From Verrucomicrobiota bacterium (GTDB lineage: Bacteria; Verrucomicrobiota; Kiritimatiellia; Kiritimatiellales; Tichowtungiaceae), in assembly GCA_030619095.1 (NCBI GenBank), contig JAUXCB010000021.1, positions 1 through 11,053 of the forward strand: 11,053 nt of DNA, given 5' to 3'. Numbering within the stretch: the stretch's first letter is position 1; each line of letters starts with the position of its first letter. The notes under the pieces are model-generated. The model searched no databases. It had not been told where the DNA came from and saw nothing but the letters and a program-made list of their open reading frames with translations. Of the stretch, positions 1 through 8,346 are shown in pieces. Made by a program: the position numbers and the translations under genes.

Positions 1-478
1 GGATGGAAACCAAACCGTCTTCGAAGAAATCTGCAAAGGGGATGAATGGGTCGATCTCGGCGGCAAGCGAATGAACGGGCGGGCCTACTGTGGGAAATTC
101 AACTTTAAAGGCACTGAACAGCAAAAAAAAGTTGGCATCCTCTCCGGCGGAGAGCGCAACCGGGTCCATCTGGCCAAACTATTGCAGCGTGCCGGCAATC
201 TTCTATTACTCGACGAACCGACCAATGATCTCGATGTAACCACCCTGCGCGCACTCGAAGAGGCCCTGCTCAACTTCGGTGGATGCGCCGTCGTCGTCAG
301 CCATGACCGCTGGTTCCTCGACCGAATCGCAACGCATATTCTCGCCTTCGAGGGCGATAGCAAAGTCACCTGGTTCGAGGGAAACTACGAAGCCTACCAC
401 GAAGAGCGACGCCGCCTTCTGGGCGAGGATGCCGACAAGCCCCATCGAATTAAATTCCGGCCTGTAAGCCACAACTAA
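1..478 (+). CDS. ettA: Energy-dependent translational throttle protein EttA, C-terminal part (5' truncated by window edge)
   Basis: This is the last roughly 158 codons of an ABC-F ATPase, read in the frame that starts at base 2. The second nucleotide-binding domain shows the ABC signature LSGGERNR (about base 140), a Walker B LLLLDEPTNDLD (about base 206) and the H-loop SHDRWFLDRIATH (about base 296). The tail, ending PHRIKFRPVSHN, is the EttA type (EttA proteins typically end near PHRIKY). EttA binds the ribosomal E site and couples early elongation to the ATP/ADP ratio in the cytoplasm; that role is family knowledge. There are no membrane segments, as expected for ABC-F. The first NBD, the arm and the second Walker A lie outside the window. 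The gene converges on clpC across 170 bp. Another ABC-F subgroup is unlikely given the close match to EttA. Confidence 0.93.
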   Translation, partial: DGNQTVFEEICKGDEWVDLGGKRMNGRAYCGKFNFKGTEQQKKVGILSGGERNRVHLAKLLQRAGNLLLLDEPTNDLDVTTLRALEEALLNFGGCAVVVSHDRWFLDRIATHILAFEGDSKVTWFEGNYEAYHEERRRLLGEDADKPHRIKFRPVSHN

Positions 479-588
479 ACTCTCTCATAAAAGCTCCTAC
501 GGGTGGGAAAATATTTCCAAGGATGCGTTTGTGAAACCTTTTCGGCCCTTTCGTTTACCCCCAGAATTTGTGGTTTCGTTTTGCAGAA

Positions 589-618
589 TTCAACCACACC
601 TTATAAGGTGTGGTTGAA
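589..618. repeat. Perfect 30-bp palindrome between convergent ettA and clpC
   Basis: Two arms of TTCAACCACACCT and AGGTGTGGTTGAA flank a TATA centre, and all 30 bases are self-complementary. As RNA on either strand it forms a 13-bp stem with a 4-nt loop. It lies 31 bp past the clpC stop and 110 bp past the ettA stop, where a shared bidirectional terminator would be expected. Neither side has a clear T-run directly after the stem, so it is not a textbook intrinsic terminator. A protein-binding palindrome or a dispersed repeat unit is also possible. The rest of the 479-648 gap shows only a weak 5-bp hairpin at 506-518. Confidence 0.8.
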
Positions 619-648
619 CGATCCTTCACCGCTATCGAACTTTTTGGA

Positions 649-3105
649 TTACTGAGTGAAGACCAGAGCATCTTTTCCGGCGCGGACACTAACGGGTTTG
701 CCCGCCTCGATTTCGCCGCGCAGAATGGCTTCGGCCATGGGATCCTCCAGATGGCGCTCAACGGCACGCCGCAACTGGCGCGCGCCGTAGGCTTTGTCGA
801 AACCTTTCCGGATAAGGAATTCCTTCGCCTTGGGCGCGATAGTCAGCTTGATCTTGCGCGCCTCGACCCGTTCCTGGACCCGCGCAATCTCGAGATCGAG
901 GATGACTTCAATGTCTTTCTCGGTGAGCTGACGGAAGACGATGATGTCGTCGAGCCGGTTGACGAGCTCGGGTTTGAAGGTGTCCTTGCAGGCATCCATC
1001 ATGGTCTTCTTGAGCTTGTCGTAGTCGCTCTCCGCACTTTCCGGCGCAAAGCCGAGCCCGGCCTTTGTGGTATGAGAAGCCCCAACGTTGGAGGTCATGA
1101 TGACAATGGTGTTACGGAAGTCGACGCTGCGCCCAAGGCTGTCGGTGAGGCGACCCTCTTCAAGAATCTGGAGCATCATGTGCATGACGTCGGGATGCGC
1201 TTTTTCAACCTCGTCAAACAGAACAACCGAGTACGGACGGCGACGAACCCGCTCCGTGAGCTGTCCGCCCTCTTCGTGGCCGACATAGCCGGGCGGTGAG
1301 CCGACCAGGCGGGATGCGTTGAATTTTTCCATGTATTCCGACATATCGATCTGGATCAGAGAGTCGGGGTCATCAAACATAAAGCGGGCCAGCTCTTTGG
1401 CGAGCATGGTTTTGCCGACGCCGGTCGGCCCGAGGAACGCGAAGGAGCCAATCGGACGACGCGGGTCTTTGAGCTCGGCACGCGAGCGACGCAGGGCACG
1501 ACTGATTGCAGAAACCGCTTCGTTCTGCCCAATAACATTCTTCTCGATCTTCGCCTCCATTTTGAGAAGCTTTTCAAGAGCCTGCTTACCCATTTTATCG
1601 ACAGGCACACCGGTCCATTTGGAAACGACCACCCGGATTTCCTCTTCGCCGACCACAGAAATATTTTCTTCCTGTTGGGTATCCCATTCTTTTTTGGCTT
1701 CTTCGAGATCGTCCTTGGCTTTACGCTCGGCATCGCGATGCGCAGCAGCCTCCTCGAACTTTTGCTCGTGAATGGCGGCATCCTTTTTCTTCTGCGCCTC
1801 CGCCAACCGGATTCGGATTTCCTGGAATTCCGGGGGCCTGACCATGTGGGCAATATGACTGCGGGCGCCAGCCTCGTCGATCAGGTCGATGGCTTTGTCG
1901 GGAAGGAAGCGATCGGGCAGATAGCGTGCGGCGAGTTGAGTGGCCGCTTCGAGGGCTTCGTCGCTGATTTTCGCGTGGTGATGCTCTTCATATTTCACGC
2001 GCAGGCCCTTGAGAATCTGGAGGGTCTCTTCCTGAGTCGGTTCCTTGACAATGACAGTCTGGAAGCGGCGCTCGAGTGCGGCGTCCTTTTCGACTGACTT
2101 GCGGTATTCGTTCAGTGTGGTCGCGCCGATACATTGCAGCTCTCCTCGGGAAAGCGCGGGCTTGATGATGTTGGCGGCATCCATGGTTCCCTCGGCTGAA
2201 CCGGCTCCGACAATAGTGTGCAGCTCGTCGAGAAACAGGAGAATGTTTCTACTCTTTTTAATTTCATCCATGACCGCTTTGATGCGCTCTTCGAACTGGC
2301 CCCGGTATTTGGTGCCGGCCACCATCAGGGCGAGGTCGAGGGTGACCACTTTTTTATCGGCTAGAATCTGTGGCACGGTTCCGTCGGCAATCGACTGGGC
2401 GAGGCCTTCGGCGATAGCGGTTTTACCGACCCCGGCCTCGCCGAGCAGGACCGGATTATTTTTGGTCCGGCGGCAGAGGATCTGAATAACGCGTTCGAGT
2501 TCGTTTTTACGTCCGATGACAGGGTCGAGTCCCCCTTTTTTTGCCAGCTCGGTCAGATCGCGGCCAAAGGCATTGAGCGCGGGGGTTTTGATGGCCTTCC
2601 CGTCCTGAGATTTCTGTTTTGCTCCGTAGGCAACCCCCTCCTCTTCATTCACCTCCATCGTCCCGTCGTAGTCGGGGTCGAGCATGACCATAATTTCCTC
2701 GCGGGCCTCATCGAGATCCACCCCCATGTTTTCCAACACACGGGCAGCAATTCCTTCGCCTTCATGAAGCAGGCCGAGAAGAATATGTTCGGTGCCGATA
2801 TAGCTGTGGCTAAGTGAACGGGCTTCACTGGTGGCCAGTGCCAGCACTTTTTTGGCGCGGGGTGTAAAGGGAATGTTTCCGCTCATTTTTGTGTCGCCCC
2901 CCACCCCGACGGCTTTTTCGACCTCAAGGCGCAACCCCTGCAGGTCGATGCCGAGCGACTGAAGAGCACTGACAGCCACGCCGCTTCCGAGCGCCACGAG
3001 CCCGAGCAGAATATGCTCGGTGCCGACATAGTTATGATTGAACTGCTCCGCCTCTTTGCGGGCTAAATGAAGCACGCGCTGTGCTCTCGGTGTAAAATTA
3101 TCCAT
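649..3105 (-). CDS. clpC: ClpC-type AAA+ ATPase, regulatory subunit of the Clp protease
   Basis: This 818-residue protein has full ClpC architecture. Two Clp_N repeats (about 1-70 and 78-140) each carry a GTEHILLGL motif. AAA+ domain 1 has Walker A GEAGVGKT (222-229) and Walker B FLDEL (291-295). A short middle domain with a UVR-like coiled segment lies at about 430-475 (QKFEEAAAHRD). AAA+ domain 2 has Walker A GPTGVGKT (559-566) and Walker B LFDEVEKAH (629-637), and is followed by the C-terminal ClpB-D2-small domain. The short middle domain excludes ClpB. A loop with LGF at 684-686 sits where ClpC carries its ClpP-docking tripeptide. The protein unfolds substrates in the cytoplasm and feeds them to ClpP; in relatives, adaptors act through the N and middle domains. 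The start is supported by AAGAGGA about 8 nt upstream. No clpP or mcsAB is visible in the window. Confidence 0.96.
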   Translation of the reverse strand: MDNFTPRAQRVLHLARKEAEQFNHNYVGTEHILLGLVALGSGVAVSALQSLGIDLQGLRLEVEKAVGVGGDTKMSGNIPFTPRAKKVLALATSEARSLSHSYIGTEHILLGLLHEGEGIAARVLENMGVDLDEAREEIMVMLDPDYDGTMEVNEEEGVAYGAKQKSQDGKAIKTPALNAFGRDLTELAKKGGLDPVIGRKNELERVIQILCRRTKNNPVLLGEAGVGKTAIAEGLAQSIADGTVPQILADKKVVTLDLALMVAGTKYRGQFEERIKAVMDEIKKSRNILLFLDELHTIVGAGSAEGTMDAANIIKPALSRGELQCIGATTLNEYRKSVEKDAALERRFQTVIVKEPTQEETLQILKGLRVKYEEHHHAKISDEALEAATQLAARYLPDRFLPDKAIDLIDEAGARSHIAHMVRPPEFQEIRIRLAEAQKKKDAAIHEQKFEEAAAHRDAERKAKDDLEEAKKEWDTQQEENISVVGEEEIRVVVSKWTGVPVDKMGKQALEKLLKMEAKIEKNVIGQNEAVSAISRALRRSRAELKDPRRPIGSFAFLGPTGVGKTMLAKELARFMFDDPDSLIQIDMSEYMEKFNASRLVGSPPGYVGHEEGGQLTERVRRRPYSVVLFDEVEKAHPDVMHMMLQILEEGRLTDSLGRSVDFRNTIVIMTSNVGASHTTKAGLGFAPESAESDYDKLKKTMMDACKDTFKPELVNRLDDIIVFRQLTEKDIEVILDLEIARVQERVEARKIKLTIAPKAKEFLIRKGFDKAYGARQLRRAVERHLEDPMAEAILRGEIEAGKPVSVRAGKDALVFTQ

Positions 3106-3133
3106 AAGTCAAATCCTCTTAAACTGAACGATG

Positions 3134-3162
3134 ATTATTTTCAAATATCGCCGGAACCGCAA
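3134..3162 (-). promoter_or_regulatory. Candidate sigma70-like promoter for clpC
   Basis: On the minus strand TTGCGG (3162-3157) and AATAAT (3139-3134) are separated by 17 bp, placing a transcript start about 20 nt before the clpC ATG. The 81-bp gap after the antiporter gene is long enough for a promoter. The -10 and -35 boxes are only partial matches, so read-through from pgi and the antiporter gene remains possible. No CIRCE-like or CtsR-like repeat was seen here. Confidence 0.3.
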
Positions 3163-3186
3163 GCAGAATGGACACGAAGCAGACCT

Positions 3187-4428
3187 CTATCGACTTTCAC
3201 AGGCCGCGTCGAGCGCGACGTGCTCGGACTCATCAACCGGAAGGAAGCGTCGGCCCGCCGCGGCGATGACGGTCGCGCCGAGCGGTGCGGTGAAGAGGAT
3301 GCTAAGCACCGCCACGGCCAAAATGATATTTCCGGGAGCCGCATCCCGGCCCATCTGCATCATCACACCGAGCGGCACAGCACCGATAGCCGCCTGCACG
3401 GTCGCTTTCGGCCAATAGGAAACCATCACAAAAAGGCGTTCTTTTCCGTTTAAATGACTGCGCATAAGGCAGAGCAGCACACCGATGCTGCGGGCAACCA
3501 GACCGCAGACAATCAACCCCAACCCGGCGAGTCCGGCATTGAGCGCCACCGACACATCCACCTGCGCACCAACCAGTGTAAACAGAAGAATCGAGGCGAA
3601 CACCCAGATTTTTCCGAGTTTGGAAGAGAGCTCATGAGCCATATGCTCGCGTTTTTCAAGAATCAGGAACCCCAGTGCCATCACCGCCAGAAGCGCGGCG
3701 AACGGCACATGTCCTTCGAGGAGATATTGAACACGCACCAGAAGAATCGAGACGCCCAAAACAATCAACGTCCGTTTGGTGGCGCGCGGATTAAAGCGCT
3801 CAAAAAGCTTCAGCAGCAGCCAGCCCAGGACGACCCCTGCCCCGATCCCAAGCAGAATGGAAACCGGGATCCCCGCCAGCGCACCGCCGATGCTCACGGC
3901 CTCGCCGCTGAAAATTCCAAGCAGAACCGAAAAAATGGTGATCGCAAACACATCGTCGAGCGACGCTGCAGCCAGTACCATCGTGGGAATCGCCTTTTTG
4001 GCGCCGCGCTTTTCTTTGATAAAACGAATCATCAGCGGAACCACGACCGCCGGGGAAACTGCGGCCAGAATGAAGCCGAGCAAAGCCGACTCCATGTGCG
4101 TAAGCGGTAAAAACAGCGGACCGATGCATGTGATCAACCCGCCTTCCAGCACACCGGGCACAAACGCAAGAAGCAGCGTTCGCCACCCTGCTTTAGCCAG
4201 CGCCTCGCGGCTCAATTCAAATCCTGCGCGCAACAGAATCACAATCAGTGCCATCAGGCGCAAATCATAGGAGACAGCGAGGAAATCCGGTGCCAGAACA
4301 TCTAACGCGCACGGCCCGACCACAACGCCCAGCAGAAGCATACCGATCAGCCCCGGCAGCCGGAATTTCCGGAATATCCAGTCGGCGAGCAATCCGATCA
4401 AAATTAGTTCTGCCAGACTAACAGCCAT
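3187..4428 (-). CDS. Cation:proton antiporter of the NHA/SLC9B-like CPA2 type
   Basis: This 413-residue integral membrane protein is built almost entirely of hydrophobic helices (about 12). Key motifs match the NHA (SLC9B) branch of cation/proton antiporters: LLRAGFEL at 65-72, AVSPAVVVP at 123-131, AIPTMVLAAASLDD at 146-159, an arginine at 313, and YWPKATVQAAIG at 338-349. The double aspartate D158-D159 is the ion-binding pair of electrogenic CPA2 exchangers, and K341 matches the partner lysine of NapA/NHA proteins. It probably exchanges Na+ (or Li+/K+) for H+ across the inner membrane; the substrate is inferred from the family. The short hydrophilic tail (393-413) has no TrkA-N domain, which argues against a Kef-type K+ efflux protein. 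AAGGA lies 7 nt before the ATG and only 11 bp separate it from pgi, so the two are probably co-transcribed. Confidence 0.9.
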   Translation of the reverse strand: MAVSLAELILIGLLADWIFRKFRLPGLIGMLLLGVVVGPCALDVLAPDFLAVSYDLRLMALIVILLRAGFELSREALAKAGWRTLLLAFVPGVLEGGLITCIGPLFLPLTHMESALLGFILAAVSPAVVVPLMIRFIKEKRGAKKAIPTMVLAAASLDDVFAITIFSVLLGIFSGEAVSIGGALAGIPVSILLGIGAGVVLGWLLLKLFERFNPRATKRTLIVLGVSILLVRVQYLLEGHVPFAALLAVMALGFLILEKREHMAHELSSKLGKIWVFASILLFTLVGAQVDVSVALNAGLAGLGLIVCGLVARSIGVLLCLMRSHLNGKERLFVMVSYWPKATVQAAIGAVPLGVMMQMGRDAAPGNIILAVAVLSILFTAPLGATVIAAAGRRFLPVDESEHVALDAACESR

Positions 4429-4439
4429 ACGGCTTTCCT

Positions 4440-6056
4440 TTATTTGTTGGCGCGGAAGTATTCAATGAGGCGGTTGGTGGAGCTGTCGTGCTGGAGCTCT
4501 GCGTCGCTCTCCAACTCCGGCAGGATAGCCGAGGCGAGAACTTTGCCGAGTTGCACGCCCCATTGATCGAAAGAGAAAATATCCCAGATCATTCCCTGCG
4601 CGAAGATTTTGTGTTCGTAAAGGGCGATGAGCTGACCGAGCACGGATGGCGTCAGTTTTTCGGCCATGATGGTGTTGGTCGGGCGGTTGCCTTCAAACGT
4701 TTTGTGCGGGATCAGTTCGTCCGGCGTTCCCTCCGCGTTGAGCTCTTCAGCGAGTTTGCCGAAGGCAAGCGCCTGAGTCTGCGCAAAGAAGTTGGCCATG
4801 AGCTTGGCATGGTGGTCGCCGAGCGGATTCTGTGACTTCGCAAAACCGATGAAGTCGCACGGGATGAGTTTGGTGCCCTGATGAATGAGCTGATAAAAGG
4901 CGTGCTGGCCGTTGGTGCCGGGTTCGCCCCAGATGACGGGGCCGGTTTCCCACTCAACGCGCTGTCCGTTCTGGGTGACGCACTTGCCGTTGGACTCCAT
5001 ATCGCCCTGCTGAAAATAGGCGGCAAAGCGGCTGAGGTACTGGTCGTACGGCAGGATGGCCTGCGTGGCGGCACCGTAGAAATTGTTGTACCAGATGCCG
5101 AGCAGCGCGAGGATGACCGGCATGTTTTCGGCAAACGGCGCGGTGCGGAAATGAGTGTCCATTGCATGGAAGCCAGCGAGCATTTCGCGAAAGTTTTCCG
5201 GGCCGATGGCGAGCATCACCGGCAAACCGATGGCGGAGCAAAGCGAGTAGCGTCCGCCGACCCAGTCCCAAAAACCGAACATATTGGCGGTGTCGATCCC
5301 AAATTCAGAAACAGCGGCGGCATTGGTGGAAAGCGCCACAAAGTGTTTGGCGACAGCGGCCTCGTCCTTAAGCGTTTCGAGAGCCCAGTCCTTCGCACTC
5401 TGTGCGTTGGTCATGGTTTCCTGCGTAGTGAAGGTTTTCGACGCCACAATAAAGAGGGTTTCTTCGGCATCGAGGTCGCGTACCGATTCGACAATATGAG
5501 TGCCATCGACATTGGAAACAAAACGGATGATCAGCTCGCGCTGTGTATAAGGTTTCAACGCTTCGCAGGCCATCACGGGGCCGAGGTCAGAGCCGCCGAT
5601 CCCGATGTTGACGATATTTTTGATCGGTTTGCCGGTATACCCTTTCCATTCGCCGGAGCGGATGGAATCGCAGAATGCGGCCATGCGGTCGAGCACGTCG
5701 TGCACCTCAGGAATAACGTTTTCGCCGTCGACGAATACTTCGGCGTCGCGCGGTGCGCGCAGCGCGGTATGGAGAACGGCGCGGCTTTCAGTACGGTTGA
5801 TTTTTTCGCCGGTGAACATCGCCTCAATCTTTTCACGCAGTCCAACGGCCTCAGCGAGCGCGACGAGCTTTTCAACCGTTTCGGAGGTGATGCGGTTTTT
5901 GGAGTAGTCAAGCAGCAGGTCGCAGGCGGTTATTGAAAAGGTTTCAGCACGCTGAGCATCGGCGGCGAAGAGGTCGCGCAGATGCAGGTCTTCGGTTTGT
6001 TTCCAATGGCTGGAAAGTTCTTTCCATTCAGGGCGCTCATTTAGTTTTTGAGTCAT
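4440..6056 (-). CDS. pgi: Glucose-6-phosphate isomerase
   Basis: This 538-residue enzyme interconverts glucose 6-phosphate and fructose 6-phosphate in cytoplasmic glycolysis and gluconeogenesis. The family signatures are all present: VNIGIGGSDLGP (149-160), GGRYS (267-271), GDMESNGK (351-358), GEPGTNGQHAFYQLIHQGT (377-395) and FSFDQWGVQLGK (494-505). The expected catalytic residues E354, H385 and K505 are in place, with R269 in the GGRYS motif. The length is typical of the long bacterial/eukaryotic type (about 550) and not the short archaeal cupin type. The ATG is preceded by GGAG with 6-nt spacing. That GGAG is one strand of a long inverted repeat in the leader, described separately. The gene is the first of a leftward pair with the antiporter. 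Confidence 0.98.
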   Translation of the reverse strand: MTQKLNERPEWKELSSHWKQTEDLHLRDLFAADAQRAETFSITACDLLLDYSKNRITSETVEKLVALAEAVGLREKIEAMFTGEKINRTESRAVLHTALRAPRDAEVFVDGENVIPEVHDVLDRMAAFCDSIRSGEWKGYTGKPIKNIVNIGIGGSDLGPVMACEALKPYTQRELIIRFVSNVDGTHIVESVRDLDAEETLFIVASKTFTTQETMTNAQSAKDWALETLKDEAAVAKHFVALSTNAAAVSEFGIDTANMFGFWDWVGGRYSLCSAIGLPVMLAIGPENFREMLAGFHAMDTHFRTAPFAENMPVILALLGIWYNNFYGAATQAILPYDQYLSRFAAYFQQGDMESNGKCVTQNGQRVEWETGPVIWGEPGTNGQHAFYQLIHQGTKLIPCDFIGFAKSQNPLGDHHAKLMANFFAQTQALAFGKLAEELNAEGTPDELIPHKTFEGNRPTNTIMAEKLTPSVLGQLIALYEHKIFAQGMIWDIFSFDQWGVQLGKVLASAILPELESDAELQHDSSTNRLIEYFRANK

Positions 6057-6061
6057 AACGA

Positions 6062-6119
6062 TCTCCGGCGTCTCTCTTCATGTCGGTTGCAAAGACTAGC
6101 GGTCGGGAGACACCGGAGA
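6062..6119 (-). promoter_or_regulatory. Candidate leader stem-loop covering the pgi ribosome binding site
   Basis: Arms at 6062-6074 and 6107-6119 are inverted repeats of 13 bases with one imperfect position and a 32-nt loop. In the pgi-sense RNA the imperfect position is a U-G wobble, so all 13 pairs can form. In the opposite RNA it would be a C-A mismatch. The pgi Shine-Dalgarno GGAG lies inside the proximal arm, six bases before the ATG. The pairing is read directly from the sequence; a role in translation control is inference. A DNA-level operator is an alternative. Confidence 0.4.
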
Positions 6120-6184
6120 AACCCTAAAATTCTCTAAAGTCATATGCTTTGTTTTACGAATCAGCTGTGATAGGCTTTCTCTTT

Positions 6185-8305
6185 ATGCGTAAACAATTTC
6201 TATTGCCTGTTTTTCTTCTCTCTTTCGCCTTGATGGGTTGTAAAGGGGAAGATCCATCTGCGGCCTCAGCTTCTAAAAAGCCGATCAAGCCATTTCCGAT
6301 CAAGCGGATCGCTTCGCGCGTGGCAGACCGCCTGCCGAACATCCAACTCAACCGCATTCCGTTTGGCGACAACATTGCCACGAACTCCCTAAAGCTCTTT
6401 ATTGACTCGCTCGACTTCGATCACTCCTATTTTCTCGCCACGGATATTACAGAGTTTCAGCAACAAGCCACGTTGCTCGATGATCAGGTTAAGGCGGGCG
6501 ATACCGCCTTTGCCCAGACCGTATTTGATCGCTTCAAGGAATGCGTCACCAATCGAACCGCCTATGTCAATAAGCTGCTCGACGAAGGGTTCGATCTGGA
6601 TGTAGAAGAAACCTACCACTGGAAACGCACCCAACAACCGTGGGCCGGAAACATAGCGGACTGGAACGGACTGTGGCGCAAAAAAATTAAAAATGAATAT
6701 GTGGCTCGGGTTGCCGCAATGGAAACCGAACCGGAACCGAAGGACGAGGAGGAAAAACAGGCGGAGGAACCCCTCTCGACCCATACAGTCGATGCGATAG
6801 AGGTTCTTTCGCCGATCGAATTTATCCGGGAGCGCTATAAGCAATATGAAATGCTGGTCGAAAACAACTTCGATACGGAAATGATTCTCCAACGCTATCT
6901 CAGCTCGTTCACCCGAAGCTACGACCCGCACAGCGACTACCTCTCACCGCGTAGCGTCGAAGATTTTGATATTCAAATGAGGCTTTCACTGGTTGGAGTC
7001 GGCGCAATGCTTCGCAGCGAAGACGGTGCGGCAAAAATTCTGAGAGTGATTCCGGGCGGCCCGGCCGATGCCGACGGACGCCTCAAGGCGGGCGACAAGA
7101 TTATCGCGGTTTCACAAGGCGATGAGCCGTCGGAAAGCATCCTCCACTGGCCTCTATCCAAGGCGGTCCGTCTGATCCGTGGCGAAATTGGAACCAAAGT
7201 CGTTCTCACCATTATTCCAGCTGAAAATACCGCTGGAACCCGAACCAAGAAAATCGATCTGATCCGCGCCGAGGTAAAGCTCGAAGAGAGCGCTGCCAAA
7301 GCGAAAGTCCATGAACTGGATCGAACTGCGGGCACCGTTCGCATCAGCCAAGTGATTCTCCCCGAGTTTTATGCCGACTTCAGTGGTGCCAAAAACGGGG
7401 ATACGGATGCCCGCCGTTGCTCCGTGGATATCCACCGTATTCTAAAAGGCATTGCCACAAACAATATCAACGGGATCATCATTGACCTGCGCAACAATGG
7501 CGGCGGGTCACTGACAGAGGCGATTGACATCACCGGACTGTTCATTCCAATCGGCCCGATCGTTCAAGTGCGTGATCGGCGCGGCGTCGCCATCCTCCCT
7601 GATGGCGACCCCACCACCCTATATAAAGGCCCCTTGATTGTGCTGGTCAACCGCCTGAGCGCATCCGCATCTGAAATTCTTGCAGCTGCCCTTCAGGATT
7701 ACGGACGTGCCGTGATTGTGGGCGACAAAAAAACGCACGGAAAAGGATCGGTACAGACGGTCATTCCTCTCTCTAAACGGGGGGATGACGACCTCGGCTC
7801 ACTCAAAGTGACCACCGCCAGCTTCTACCGCATTGCGGGCGGCTCGACCCAGTTGCGCGGTGTGACTCCGGACATCATTCTTCCCTCCCTTCTTGATTCG
7901 CTTGAGCTGGGTGAGGAGTTTCTACCCAATGCCCTGCCGTGGTCGCAGGTGCGCAAAGCCTATTACCGGACCTGGCGCCCATCGGTCAAACTGATGCTGC
8001 CCGAGCTCCAGAAACGTTCCACAGCGCGGACGGCAGAGAGTCCCGAATTCCAAAACTATCTGGCAAAACGAGATCGGATCCAAAAACAAATGGAAACGCC
8101 GTTGATTTCGCTAAAGCTTTCAGACCGCATCGAGAAAATTCTGGCTGAACAGGAACTTGAAGGGCTACAGGAAACCCTTCTCGCAGGAGCGGAAGAGACG
8201 GCGGAAGATAAAGAAAAGAAAGATCCTGTTCTCGACGAAACCCTGCAAATACTTGCCGATATGGTGGAACTGAGTGCCGCCGGGGCTGAACTGACCCGGA
8301 AGTAA
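6185..8305 (+). CDS. Tail-specific (Prc/Tsp-like) S41 carboxy-terminal processing protease, predicted lipoprotein
   Basis: This 706-residue protein starts with a lipoprotein signal peptide, MRKQFLLPVFLLSFALMGC, with the lipid-accepting cysteine at 19. The long Tsp N-terminal domain (about 35-260) includes LDFDHSYFL and SYDPHSDYLSP. A PDZ domain follows (about 265-350; RVIPGGPADADGRLKAGD), then the S41 core with IIIDLRNNGGGSL (431-443), NRLSASASEI (489-498) and THGKGSVQ (517-524). By alignment with E. coli Prc the catalytic residues are S494, K520 and Q524. The C-terminal region is helical and charged. Such enzymes degrade or trim envelope proteins from the C-terminus in the periplasm. An acidic Glu/Lys-rich insert lies at 179-196. 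ATG 6185 is chosen over an in-frame TTG at 6149 because only it gives a clean signal peptide; the RBS is weak (ATAGG). It is divergent from pgi. Confidence 0.93.
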   Translation: MRKQFLLPVFLLSFALMGCKGEDPSAASASKKPIKPFPIKRIASRVADRLPNIQLNRIPFGDNIATNSLKLFIDSLDFDHSYFLATDITEFQQQATLLDDQVKAGDTAFAQTVFDRFKECVTNRTAYVNKLLDEGFDLDVEETYHWKRTQQPWAGNIADWNGLWRKKIKNEYVARVAAMETEPEPKDEEEKQAEEPLSTHTVDAIEVLSPIEFIRERYKQYEMLVENNFDTEMILQRYLSSFTRSYDPHSDYLSPRSVEDFDIQMRLSLVGVGAMLRSEDGAAKILRVIPGGPADADGRLKAGDKIIAVSQGDEPSESILHWPLSKAVRLIRGEIGTKVVLTIIPAENTAGTRTKKIDLIRAEVKLEESAAKAKVHELDRTAGTVRISQVILPEFYADFSGAKNGDTDARRCSVDIHRILKGIATNNINGIIIDLRNNGGGSLTEAIDITGLFIPIGPIVQVRDRRGVAILPDGDPTTLYKGPLIVLVNRLSASASEILAAALQDYGRAVIVGDKKTHGKGSVQTVIPLSKRGDDDLGSLKVTTASFYRIAGGSTQLRGVTPDIILPSLLDSLELGEEFLPNALPWSQVRKAYYRTWRPSVKLMLPELQKRSTARTAESPEFQNYLAKRDRIQKQMETPLISLKLSDRIEKILAEQELEGLQETLLAGAEETAEDKEKKDPVLDETLQILADMVELSAAGAELTRK

Positions 8306-8346
8306 CCAGTTCCGAAACGAGTGCAGATTGGCCAGATGGAAAATGA

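Noticed and set aside
506..518. GGAAA-ATA-TTTCC hairpin as the ettA terminator
   Set aside because: Only 5 bp with an AT-rich stem and no T-run; too weak to support.
610..1299. Long rightward open frame opposite the 3' half of clpC
   Set aside because: It is antisense to conserved AAA+ domain 2 coding sequence; its protein has no recognisable motif and no RBS. It is explained by the codon bias of the real gene.
3454..4110. Rightward open frame opposite the antiporter gene
   Set aside because: Its product is a low-complexity Gln/Asn/Arg/His-rich translation typical of the antisense of hydrophobic codons; no RBS.
4881..5936. 351-codon rightward open frame opposite pgi
   Set aside because: It lies wholly antisense to well-conserved pgi signatures, and its product has no family features.
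6125..6130. TAAAAT as a -10 box for the S41 protease gene
   Set aside because: No acceptable -35 element at 16-19 bp upstream; the nearest TTGCAA is 32 bp away.
6149..6184. Upstream TTG start adding 12 residues to the S41 protease
   Set aside because: It would place extra residues before a clean lipoprotein signal peptide; no better RBS than the ATG at 6185.
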